From Puccinia triticina (taxonomy: Eukaryota; Basidiomycota; Pucciniomycetes; Pucciniales; Pucciniaceae), in the NCBI RefSeq assembly GCF_026914185.1, contig NC_070561.1:5642001-5706000 (forward strand): a stretch of DNA of 64,000 nt. Direction: 5' to 3'. Numbering within the stretch: position 1 is the stretch's first letter; the number at the start of each line of letters is the position of its first letter. Below are positions 54,210 to 64,000 of the stretch, in pieces. The position numbers and the translations under genes are program-made. Below the pieces are notes generated by a model, which was not told the DNA's origin, searched no databases, and saw only the letters and a program-made list of their open reading frames with translations.

Positions 54210-55400
54210 ACTGTGCTACACCCCCTATGTCAGCTATGTTTATGAAACTTAGGGTAAAAACCCGTCAGAAATAAGGGTTTTTGCCCTAGTACTATAACTG
54301 TACTGAAATAAAACACTGGCAATAATGTGCCAAACTTGCTACGTGGTATGTAACCACTACAAGGGTTTAAACACTCTTATGTAAGAGGAAGATATTTGTA
54401 ATTAATAAGGTTTACTTATTAAGAACAGGGATATATAAGGTTTCTGACGTAGAAATAGCTGGTAAGCGCTTAAACTGATTGGCTGCGCATCAGAGGCGGA
54501 GGTCTTACAGCAAATATTTATAAAGATATAACTGTAATAAATGCTTATAAGGGATGTTGGCAATTTTAGAGTTAAGATCTAGTGGATTTCGTACCAGGAG
54601 GGCAGAAATAAAGGAAGTAGTGGCTTTAATAAGCCAGAGGAGAATTTTCACGAGTTAACTTACAGGTTAATGGGTGGTGAAATGTCTGGGGGGACAATTC
54701 CAGTGGCTCAATTACCTCCTTAAATACTGGGGAGGTCTTTGAGGGCGCTGAAATGTTCCCATTAGTTTTGGCTATGGGTAAATGCCAAGAGTAGACGTGT
54801 AATCTGCCTTAGTTATGGGTATTCTATTTGTACAATATTACACAACTTCCCTTACTCCCACACGTGACATTTGTATAACCAATTGTCACGTGAAAATAGC
54901 TTAATATGAAGTGTAATATCAATTTGTACTAAGTGTTGCTCTCACCTGTGGATCCTGTTTCACGGGGGAAAGGAAATTTACTAATTAATATAATTTTATG
55001 TATTTTAATTTATGTAAAGATTTTTTATGTAGTTTTCCTGCTCTTTGGAGCGCTTCATGGCTATATGTACATATATGAAAGAATGTGTGAAGGAGTAGGA
55101 ATGAGGGGTTACTTTGAGTAGGTGACCCCCCTTAATTTAACACAAGGATTCTGAATATTCAATAATATTTCAGGATTTGTAAGTGGTTTACCAGTTTTTG
55201 CAGACTTTTAGGATACTTGTTGTATCTCTAAGGCTGACACCCTAAGCCTGCTTGAATGTTTTTTTTGAAATTTGGTGTTCAACTAGAGGCCAAGGCGGCT
55301 GCGCCGCTGCAGGGTTTAAAACCCTGGAGACCAAAACCATCACATTCTATTATTCCTTTTGAGTAAAAGTTGAGTTAGGGGCCAGATGGAGGTGATAGGA
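54210..55400. repeat. Inverted, diverged relative of the 13.9-15.07 kb repeat
   Basis: Blocks such as TAACCAATTGTCACGTG, AACTTACAGGTTAATGGGTG and GTTTATGAAACTTAGGG correspond, in reverse order and orientation, to the 14-15 kb sequence. AT-rich and noncoding. Probably two copies of one TE interior. Confidence 0.65.
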
Positions 55401-56084
55401 AGGGTAATTTTCAGTTAACGTGAGGCAAGAATTGTTGATTCAGTGTTGTGCAGTTTGAACATGAATTGGGTAGTTTTGTCTTGTGATTTGTAACAAGTGA
55501 AACATGGATTGTGGATTTTGATCTGAAGAAATTCAATCTAGATAGCAAGCAGATAAAACATTAACACATCCATTAGTGGATCAGTCAGACTTACATTTGG
55601 TATGGGAAGGGGCAAAGTATAGACACCAATTAATGACCATTGCCTCTCATTTAAGTTCCTATGTGGAAAGGTTAATGAATGGGTTTTCACAGTATGCAAA
55701 AGTGATTTATGGAGGTTTTCCATACAAGAATCATCAGTTAAATGGAATTTCTGTCAATATTAAACCCCAGGCTCTAGACGCCAAGAATCATTTGTCTCTG
55801 GTTCAAGCATCTGTGTGTTAAGTCCCCCAATCAGTGCCATCATGTGAGCCCATGTACAATCTTCATGAGAAATTTCTTCTTCATGGAATTGCCAGTTGTC
55901 CTGTTGCTGAGTTGGATCAGGCTCCCAAGGGGGTACCCTTGACCTCCTCAATTCATTGCGCTGTTGGACATTGTTCTTGTGTGCGGCATTTTTGACATGC
56001 TGTTGCCAGTCCTTTTCTTGCTTGGGGAAATACATAGTATGTAACACTCTCTTCGTGGGTTTAGTCTTTTGACAAGGAGGAATA
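55401..56084. other. Possible host ORF pieces left of the hAT insertion
   Basis: The minus-strand frame here reads LHTMYFPKQEKDWQQHVKNA and PPWEPDPTQQQDNWQFHEEE and looks coding; it continues upstream to IPPCQKTKPTKR exactly at the hAT border, so the hAT element may have split a larger ORF. 55576-55821 on the plus strand (VWEGAKYRHQLMTIASHL) is a weaker candidate. Confidence 0.4.
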
Positions 56085-59000
56085 TAGAGATGGCCCCGCC
56101 GCAACCAGGTATCCGTTTTGGTGCGGGTACCCGGTGCTTTTTTTTGATATTTTGGACACACGCACCCGCACCCGCACCCGCTGGGTGGTTCAGAGCGGGT
56201 TCGTGCGGGTATCCGCCCGGGTTCATGCGGGTACCCGCCCGGGTTCATGCGGGTACCTGCTACTCACAAGGTGTTACAAAGCCAGAAAATCATTCTTATT
56301 TTGTTATATAGTCTCAATAAATTCCTATGGTGACAGCAGGGTGGCTAAAAGTCACTCCATTATCACCACATTGCCATCGGCACCACTTTTGCTCCTTTCC
56401 TTACCCTTACTCTTAGACTTGTTCTTCTCCTTTTCCATGTATTTGTGGAGGGCCAGAGGTTTGATCTTGTCATTCTTTGAATAGAACAACAGGGCCATTC
56501 CTCTATTCACTGATTTGGCATTGAGATTGTGTCTCCTGACAGAGACATAGTCTTGGCCAAAGCTGAAAGTGCGTTTGACATCAACCGTTGTAGCTATATA
56601 TGCATAAATTGAGAACGGATAAGTATTTGATCTTAAGATGAAGAAAACTTCTGATCTAATCTTACCTGGGCAACAAAGAATGTCAAGAGCCATCTGGCAG
56701 AGACCGTCGAAATTGTTTCCGCCCTGTTTCTGCCCGGCCCACCACTTCAGGGCATTGATTGGCTCGCCATCGTCCAAAAATAGGCCACCCGAGAGCCAAA
56801 TGTCCAATGGATCTGACACAGGTTTGGCTGATCTGGCTAAAGCAGCCGCACCTAGACCAGCAAGAACACCCGTTTGTACCTGAATAAAAAATGTGATGAG
56901 CTTATGCTGAGCGGATAGCAACATTGATTGTAAGAACCTAGTAAATTTACCTTTGGTGGGCCTTGTTTGGGTAATCTAGGTACTGCAGTCACGGTTGGCT
57001 TGTACCCCTTATTATACATATTGCGAGTGAGTCTGATTGCCTTGTCGATCCACTCCCTGGGCCACTTGGCAAGCTTAAAGTGTTTGTCTTTGAAAGACGG
57101 ATGGAGAACTGGGAGGCCAATTTTCTTAGTAAAATTCTATTGCAATAGGAAAGGAATTTAGAAGTGAAAAATATACTCACTCATTGCAATTCTGTATATT
57201 GGCGAACAGTCTGTGAGCAAATAATATTTGTTTGTGATGGCCAGACCAGCTCGGCATGCGTTTTGTAAAGCAGCAGGGTAATCACCATCCTTGTTTGCAA
57301 TCGCCGCTGAAAGAGTTGAGGTGATTTGATTGATCAAGACGACAACCTTGGCAACCCAAGCGGAGGACAATGTTGAGATTTGAAGGGTGATTTCATAAAA
57401 CGGCTTGAGAACGTTCACTTAGTCCGCCGCCAAGTCAAAGTCTTCCTGATTAACATGAATGCTGCAATGGGTGCCAAACTGCTTATCTCTTTGCCAGATG
57501 ATACTGACATGTAATTTTAGTCAGTTTCATTCACCACCTTCATTAGTATGATCCAATTGGTACTTACATAGCGTCCTTGCATTGAACAACGCTCAAAAGC
57601 TGCAAGTAAGTTGAGTTCCATTGTGTTGGGACATCTTGCTTGATGTTATGAGGCTTCTTGCAGTTCTTTTCTTGACAAATCTCTATGAACTTTGCCTTGG
57701 AGTTCGGGGACTTGTTGAGTTTGGTTGTGATTCCACAAAACTGGAGACAACAATTTGGTGTTGATTTGAGTTTTAATTTGATCGAGAATCAAATGAGAAC
57801 TGACCTTGGCAAGGGATCGGCAAAACAATTCCAAAGTATAACTATCATCAATGCTCTCCTCTTCAATGTCTTCGAGGTCAGCCAGGTTCAGCTCATTGTC
57901 ATTGCCAAGTTCACCATTGGTATGATGAGGAAGATCGTGGCCGCCCTCTTCATCATTGGAGTCACCGATGTCATTGTCAGGTTTTTGGAAGCTAAAAATT
58001 TAGAGACAGAATAACGGTTCATCATCAGCCATTTTTCATTAGCATTGTACATAGTCAGAAACTCAAATCCCTTTCAATTAAATCACAGGCCTCTTCTTTG
58101 TCATCGGAAGCATCAATCTCCGGAACTCCGGGAGTGTTTTTTTGGCGTGCAAAATGTCGAAGTATCGCCTGGACGATGAGATTGAGGGTGTGTGCAAAGC
58201 ACCTGATCCATTGGGGCTCACCTTGGAATCACTTCCATTTGAGTTTCGCCAACTCTTCAATCATCACTCCGTTGTTTGCGGAATTATCAGAAACAATCCC
58301 ACAGATCTATGGGGAGTCAAGGAGTATCAAAAAGCTGAGCAGGGAATAAAACAACACTAAAAAGAAAGTGTACATACTCGATTTTCCAATTCAAATTTCT
58401 CAACTATGTATTGGACAACGCGAGCCAAGTAGCTACCAGTATGCCTTTCTTTGAGCTGCACAAAATCCAGCGGCATCGCATTCAAAACAAGATTACTGGT
58501 CCCATCCTCCAAGAGTCGGTAGACAACTGCACCTATAATATTGTATTGATTTGGTGTCTGCCATGCGTCGACACCCAAGTACAGTGCCCCATGGTGGACC
58601 TGAGAGCAAGTTGAAAGTTTGGAGGCGGTCAATAGAAGGTCTAATCAATCTGAAGAAATGAAAAACTATTAGCTTACCTTCAACTCCTCCAGGAGTTTCT
58701 CCTGAACACTCAAGTATAGCTTATGAATTGCAATTGATACGGCCTTGCGAGTCGGAAGATGCTTTAAGATTGTTGGGTGGAGAACCCTCTTGAGGCTGAT
58801 TTCCTCCAAGGCCAAAAAGGGTTTTGCTCCTTCAGCGCACCATATAGCACATTGCTGCAAAACCTAGAGCCGGAGAATTTGGATGAGAAGGCAATAGAAA
58901 TACTTGAACTTATAAATCTCACCTCCTGCGGGTCTATGTCACCCGTTCCTGCTATTCCACATGATGCAAGCGACTTGTTCTTTGGAGCATTTTGTTGCTT

Positions 59001-59779
59001 CCTCAGGCATTGACCCGCATGTGTCAGAAGATTGCTGCAAGACAAGTCGTATGCCGGGCAATTGATTTTTTTAGTACAGCTAGTGAGAAGAAAAGATTCA
59101 GTTTCTGTTAATATTGTGTATTCTTCTCCAAAATAAGAAAAACATACATACATCTTACATTGCCATGCGATCATGCGGCGATTGAACTTATCCAACTGAT
59201 CCAACAATGTGGGTCTTTTGTAAGAAGCGTATGCCGAGCTTACTTGATTCTGGGAAAGTTTGGTTGCATGTTCTACAGGTTCAATGCTGGTGAGCTGATT
59301 TATTCATAAGAATTTATATGACAAAAGAAGTGATTTACCTATTTGCTGCTGATTGGTTGTTTCAGGTCCATTAGATACATTTGCACCGGCTGAGTCAAGA
59401 TCTTCTTTGGGATAGTCTTCATCATTGTTTTCATTGTTTGACTGGACGGTGGTTCTGTCGGTGTTGTCTTCTGACCTTTGTCGGGGTTGCTTGCGTGTTT
59501 GGGCCATCATGTAGGAGTTGCCGGGTATGGTTGAGGGAGGGGGATATGATCGGCGGCGCAGGAAGCCGGGTCGGGGATCCTGGTGCACAGCTGCGGCGCA
59601 CATATGTACAGCTGTGCGCGGGTGTGGCCAAAAAATACCCGGGTACCCAACAGGATTTCCCCAGAATTTCAGACATCCGCACCCAAACACGCACACACCA
59701 GCGGGTATCCGCTGACCCCCAGCGGGTACCTGCCAGCGGATAGCAGGTACCCGCAACGGGTTTGTCGGGGCCATCTCTA
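56085..59779 (-). mobile_element. hAT transposon (3695 bp, 8-bp TSD)
   Basis: Perfect 14-bp TIR TAGAGATGGCCCCG at both ends, flanked by the exact 8-bp duplication GAGGAATA (56077-56084, 59780-59787). Subterminal regions carry GCGGGTACCCGC-type palindromic words (56110-56260 and 59630-59760), likely transposase-binding arrays. Encodes one minus-strand transposase. Confidence 0.9.
56352..59510 (-). pseudogene. hAT transposase, multi-exon, one clear nonsense codon
   Basis: The minus-strand gene starts at 59510 (MMAQTRKQPRQRSEDN). Successive exons give KRPTLLDQLDKFNRRMIAW, AYDLSCSNLLTHAGQCLRKQ, SCGIAGTGDIDPQEV, the RNase H-like core (YLGVDAWQTPNQYNIIGAVV, IVSDNSANNGVMIEELAKLK, IRCFAHTLNLIVQAILRHFA), VPTQWNSTYLQLL, the all-alpha insert (VLKPFYEITLQIS, SPIYRIAM) and the hAT dimerisation end (TVDVKRTFSFGQDYVSVRRH...MALLFYSKND) to a stop at 56352. 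A TGA at 58229-58231 falls between KWK and FQGEPQ, where relatives have Arg. The rest is open and spliceable, so the break is recent. Confidence 0.78.
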
Positions 59780-59787
59780 GAGGAATA

Positions 59788-61052
59788 TGTGAGCCTGTGT
59801 GTCACAAACAACTGAAGTAGTGGAGAAAAGGCATACCTGGCTCATCAGTGGGGCCCATATCAGCCGCAGATTGATGATCTTGTGGTCCTGCGCGGGTGAA
59901 TTTGTGAAGTGGGGTCTGAGTGGGTTGTTTTGGATGAGAAGCGGATCTTGGCTGGGGCAGAAAGTGTTTATGGTTTCACCTCACTAAGTGCTGGGGAAGG
60001 AAGTGTTAAAGTTTCACCTTGCCTCACCTCTGAGGTGAAACCAAGGGTCTCTTCAAGGTGTTTCTGGGGGTTGTTGAATGCAAGCGCCCTCCGCCCGCAT
60101 CCCACACCCCTCGGGGCTGCCCTCATGGCTCGCCCGACCCAGCTCGAAGGCTCCGATGGGGCCTCTCTGGGCCTACGCCTCAACAGGGCGGCGGTACGGC
60201 CGTGGAGGCATGTGGCCGACTCTCGGGCGACCCCGGGGCCATACTCATCCCAAGGCGCCCCCCGCCCTGCCTGCGGCCAGCCTCGGCGACGCCATGATTG
60301 ACCCGCGGGGCGCCCCCCCTGCCGAGGCGGCGTAGGGGTGCCAAATGGGGGCGTCCCTGGGGCGCGCAGGTCAATGGCAATCCCATGTTGCACATGAGGG
60401 CGTCACCTCAACCGGTGGCGCCCCGGTTCATGACAGGGGGCGTCACGATGACGGTGTGTCCTCATGAGCCCCAGTGGCGCCAATTTGGCGCCTGCACTGC
60501 TGGTGCGCCGGCTGGGCGCCCCGACTCTGCCCCGCTGTGTAGCGAATGAAATGCGCGAGGCAAGCGGAGTGGGTGGCGCGGCATGTAGCAACCATCGTGG
60601 CAAACCTTTGTAGTAGGGGCAACCCGCTGCCTTGGAGCATAGTGACTGGTACAGCCAGTACTCAACCCTCCATGGTACACACAACATACAGCATGGAGGG
60701 CAACGCCACCGCCACGCTGCTGCCTCGCGACTGCCCACACAGTTCTTGTAAACATACATACCCAAAATCTCAAGGTGGGTGAGTTGGTTGGGGTATATAA
60801 ACCTGGGGTTTGGATTTTTCTAACCCCAGGACGTTCTCTGCCACTGCACTTCCAGCTGGCAGCTTGTCCTCAACCCCTCCGCTGTTGCACTTGCGCAGTT
60901 TGAGGGTTATTTCTCAATGACCCCCCTTTGCAATTGCCTTAAATGCGGTGCGCTGGGGGTTATCTGCCCAATACTTGCAACCTCTCTAGAAGAGGATGGG
61001 TATTGGTTCTGGTGTTGTTGTTTGACTTTCTTTTTTATTCTTGTTATTATTT
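59788..61052. repeat. GC-rich repeat DNA without recognised gene
   Basis: 60040-60560 is GC-rich with many GGCGCC/GGGCGTCACC words that recur at 62.95-63.3 kb. All three frames are open on both strands, so the ORFs have little meaning. A TATATAAA near 60794 precedes pyrimidine-rich DNA and could be a promoter of an unrecognised transcript. Confidence 0.4.
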
Positions 61053-61156
61053 TGTAGGGGAAACCCTTGATCTTTGTTTTTGTGATTGTCTGTCTTTAAT
61101 CCAAGTATATTAAAGTCTCAGGTTTGTAGAAAAAAAAATCAAGGGTTTCCCCTACA
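61053..61156. repeat. Short element with perfect 19-bp inverted ends
   Basis: TGTAGGGGAAACCCTTGAT (61053-61071) is exactly inverted at 61138-61156. A third, partial copy of the inverted word follows near 61180-61203. No TSD was identified. Confidence 0.6.
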
Positions 61157-61625
61157 ACTTGACAAATTACAAAAAAAAAAATCAGAGGTTTTCCCCCCTA
61201 CAAAACAAGCAACAACCAAACCGCAACAGCCACAGTAAAAAAAAACCACAAAAAAAAGCGCACAAAATTACAAGTGTCACACTAGAGGGAAAAAAAAAAC
61301 CGCGCTGTAGGACTCCAGGGATGGATGGGTAATCGAAGTTCCTTTGAGGGGGAAATAGATTGTATGAATAGGTTGAAAGGCTATTACAATCTACGGGTGG
61401 TTTGAAAGACCTGCCCCTCTAATAGTACTATGCAAATAACCAAGAGTCTTGTAATCAATATTTAAGAAAAATGTGGCAGATTCCAAGATAGCTCTTACTT
61501 TTATATAGTAATCTCTATCAGACCTAAATATCTAATTCAATGTGTTTTTCAGACCGGTTATAACTAAGGATAACGTGGTTTGTTATGGTGAAGTTCCTCT
61601 ACTGTTGTTGATGTTATGAGTTGTA

Positions 61626-61743
61626 CCACTACTTCTACTACTACTACTACTACTACTAATATGCTAATAAGGAGAATGGGTTGTTGGTTGGTTGGTTGGT
61701 TGGTTGTTGGTTGGTTGGTTGGTTGGTTGGTTGGTTGGTTGTT
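61626..61743. repeat. Microsatellites (CTA)n and (TTGG)n
   Basis: CTACTACTA runs at 61626-61659, then TTGG tetranucleotide runs at 61681-61743 with two phase slips. Simple repeats. Confidence 0.9.
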
Positions 61744-63598
61744 GATTGTTGGTTCTACTACTGCACTAACACTCTACTGACTGACTGACTCTACGCTACT
61801 CAATACTACTACTGCTAAACTACTACTAAACTACTACTGTGACCAAACCTCTGTAGGCTGATGATCAAAAAAGAGAAATTATGGGGGGGAGAAGAGCTCC
61901 TTTTATAATGAAGAGTGAGGGATTTTAGCTCCAGGGGAATGTGTTTGAGAGAATTTAGCTGCAGGGGATCTCAGTTGCACAGCATATGTACACCTGTACT
62001 GCACAGCCACCCAAACAATGAGGGAATTATGCTGCAGTGACACTATTCGTACACCTTATCTGCCTGCATATATTGCGCTGCCTGATGTCATGCGTTGCTA
62101 TGTACCCAAGCCACCTTCCATATCCTTCAGAATATGTTGCTATGTAACCAAGCCACCTTCCATGCACGCTGCACCCAACTAGAATACTCCTCCTTTCCAC
62201 GATTTGGGGGTCAAAGCCTCTCTCTGGTCCTCCTTCCTTCCTCCTCCCTCGTCCTCGTATCCACGTCGTGTATTCTTCCGTCCAATCCGCCGCGGTGACC
62301 AAAGGGTGTATGTATGTAAATGTTGTAACTGTTGTGTAAGATTATCTCCTCCTCTTGTAATGGGTTCCACCTGTATGTAACTGTACTATCCCAATACCTT
62401 TGCATATGTCCTTTTGGCATTGCAACAGGCACAGAACACCACAGCGCCCAGCCACCTAACGCAGCAAGCTGACGCATCGTGGCCCTCCGCCCTTCCCTGT
62501 CTAGCAGGGCCAAAAGCGTCGGGAGGAAGGCCCCCAGCCCTAAGGCACAAGGGGGGCCCACAAGCATCCCCCGCCGGACTGCGCAATTGCAACAGCGGAC
62601 GGGGGTGAGACGACCCCCGAGCTGGAATTACAGCTCGTGAGTCGCCTGAGGAAAACTACCCTCATCCCCCCCCCTTGTTTTATAGACCACGCCAATCCTT
62701 TGATACCCTCCACGCACACTACCCACCCCCCCAAGCCACGGACACCAAACACCGCCGTATCTAGCTACCACACCGCAACCGTACTAACGGCCGCTACGCC
62801 ACACGACCACGGCGGCCTTGACAACAGAGTCACATCACCTTGCCCCGCCACACGCCACTCAGACCAGCCACAGGGACTCGCCTCGTCTTGAGCACCAAGC
62901 GAACCCTCAGGCGGCCAATACTCTGAGTCAAAGCTCAGTCTACGCTATACACACCCGGACGAATCGGGCAAAGCCGCGGCGCCATGAGGACGCCAGGGCC
63001 GTACAGGCGCCCGGTGGGCGCTACATGACGCCATCTTGACCCGGAGTCCAGTGTGGCGTCACTGATAGGGGGCGGGGCGCCTAAGGCCAGGTGGCGTCAC
63101 GAACCACCTCAGTTTGCTGTATGCCAGCCTGGGCGCCTGCTGGTCGTCCGTCCCGCAGGCCAACCTGTCGGGATGGTCGGGCAGGCGTCAATCACCTGCG
63201 CAGCCTTGGCGCCACTAGGGGCCGCCACCGGGTTGGCCGGGTCAGGTAGGCGGCATGCAAGGCCCGCATCAGGGGGCCGCCCCCACGCTGCCTACATGCC
63301 CCGGTCGCCTGTGTGGCGACCCACTGAGGCGTCTGGCCCCACCGCGCGGGCGAGGCGGCCCCTCAGCGACCTGATGACGCTGGCCATCGACCTGAGCATG
63401 CCCCCTGTTTCAGGCTGGCGACCCTTACAGGCAATGATACCATACTGGGGAGGAAACACCCCCTGCCGAGGGACCTGGCTTCTCTGCTCGAGTGGGGTGT
63501 TGCAGCACCCGTTGATTCCCATTCATACCGCTCCGGCCCTCGATCCATCACCACAGATCCATCACCCCCACAACCTCTCTCCGACCACGCAACTGAAA
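61744..63598. other. Repeat DNA upstream of the zinc-finger ORF
   Basis: AT-rich to about 62400, then GC-rich with GGCGCC and GGTGGCGTCA words shared with 60.0-60.6 kb. No reliable coding region. Confidence 0.4.
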
Positions 63599-64000
63599 AT
63601 GAACCCCAACCTTGACTTCACCTACTCTGACAACACATACTACTGCAAGCTCTGTCCCCTAGCGAGGGGGACAACGCATTGGAGTCGCCATGTCCGTTCT
63701 GCGGCCCACCAACGGAACGTCGAGCGGCTCAAGACCGCTGGCCAGCCAATTTCTCCTCCGAGGCCGATTTCTCCGGACCCCATCGCGGCAGCAAGAGCTC
63801 CGCCCGCGCAAGCAGAAGATGCTGTCTTCCACGTTGGCGGCCCGGGCTTATTTGAACTCAACAAAGACCCCCCCATCTCTGCCCCTTATGTCCAGGGATT
63901 CATTGCCGCCCTCGCGGCGGACCATGTACATGCTCGCGCGATTGAGGCGGCGACTGCCCATCAGAGACCCGTTGCCCAGGCCTACTACTCACAGCTCCGT
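63599..64000 (+). CDS. Zinc-finger protein, 5' part (runs off the window)
   Basis: Open frame of 134 codons from the ATG at 63599 to the right edge, no stop. Residues 14-41 read TYYCKLCPLARGTTHWSRHV followed by RSAAHQRN, a C-x2-C-x12/13-H-x5-H finger of U1/BED type. A Pro/Ala-rich linker follows, then PISAPYVQGFIAALAADH. Such N-terminal fingers are common at the start of fungal transposases, and the GC-rich repetitive upstream DNA fits that, but the catalytic region lies outside the window. Confidence 0.6.
   Translation, partial: MNPNLDFTYSDNTYYCKLCPLARGTTHWSRHVRSAAHQRNVERLKTAGQPISPPRPISPDPIAAARAPPAQAEDAVFHVGGPGLFELNKDPPISAPYVQGFIAALAADHVHARAIEAATAHQRPVAQAYYSQLR

Noticed and set aside
60040..60560. 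Overlapping Arg/Pro/Gly-rich ORFs on both strands
   Set aside because: All frames are open from GC-rich repetitive composition, and the same words recur at 63 kb; no coding evidence.

Overview
The window looks like accessory-rich chromosomal DNA of a basidiomycete, most likely a rust fungus (Pucciniales, Puccinia-like). This is inferred from short GT...CTRAY...YAG introns of about 60-90 bp, small secreted effector-like proteins, and transposase protein families that I associate with rust genomes. No species can be named from the sequence alone. Only about six genes look like intact host genes; most of the rest is layered transposable-element (TE) DNA.

Layout. 0.8-3.9 kb is a gene island: NUS1 (minus, 4 exons), a divergent acidic/proline-rich protein of unknown function (plus, 4 exons) and a small secreted two-repeat cysteine protein with a TATA box. 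4-6.8 kb holds dispersed repeats and a 266-bp hAT-type MITE with an 8-bp target-site duplication (TSD). 6.9-15.3 kb is a nest of transposons: a Mutator-like element (9-bp TSD) contains a PIF/Harbinger element (TTA TSD), which itself contains an intact-looking Tc1/mariner-IS630 element (TA TSD) and a dimeric tRNA-derived SINE (9-bp TSD). 15.3-18.4 kb is a large nested palindrome that also carries a solo LTR. 18.4-22.9 kb is degenerate repeat DNA.

22.9-25.8 kb is the most unusual host gene: a 16-exon minus-strand gene in which every intron is phase 1 and much of the gene is a tandem array of about 300-bp, two-exon modules, ending in two zinc-finger-like motifs. 27.8-28.8 kb holds two decayed copies of a kinesin motor segment. 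31.1-31.6 kb is a secreted Gly/Tyr/Ser/Asn-rich protein with a Kex2-like site. 32-49 kb is TE-rich, with a family of short elements that share CAACGGTG-like termini and 7-bp TSDs, other MITEs, class II tRNA-derived SINEs, a dead DDE transposase, a phosphatidylserine-decarboxylase-like fragment and decayed paralogs of an unrecognised repeated gene family. 50.3-53.5 kb is a well-preserved HERP/Usa1-like ERAD scaffold gene (3 exons, 1005 aa). 54-55.4 kb holds a 103-bp Mutator-type MITE, a perfect 32-bp hairpin and an inverted relative of the 14-15 kb repeat. 56.1-59.8 kb is a complete hAT element (8-bp TSD) with a decayed transposase. 60-63.6 kb is GC-rich repeat DNA, and a zinc-finger ORF runs off the right edge.

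NUS1 (dolichol synthesis for N-glycosylation) and the HERP-like protein (ER-associated degradation) both act at the ER, but they lie 50 kb apart and I infer no co-regulation. Exon structures were worked out by hand from splice signals, reading frame and remembered family patterns. No database search was run.
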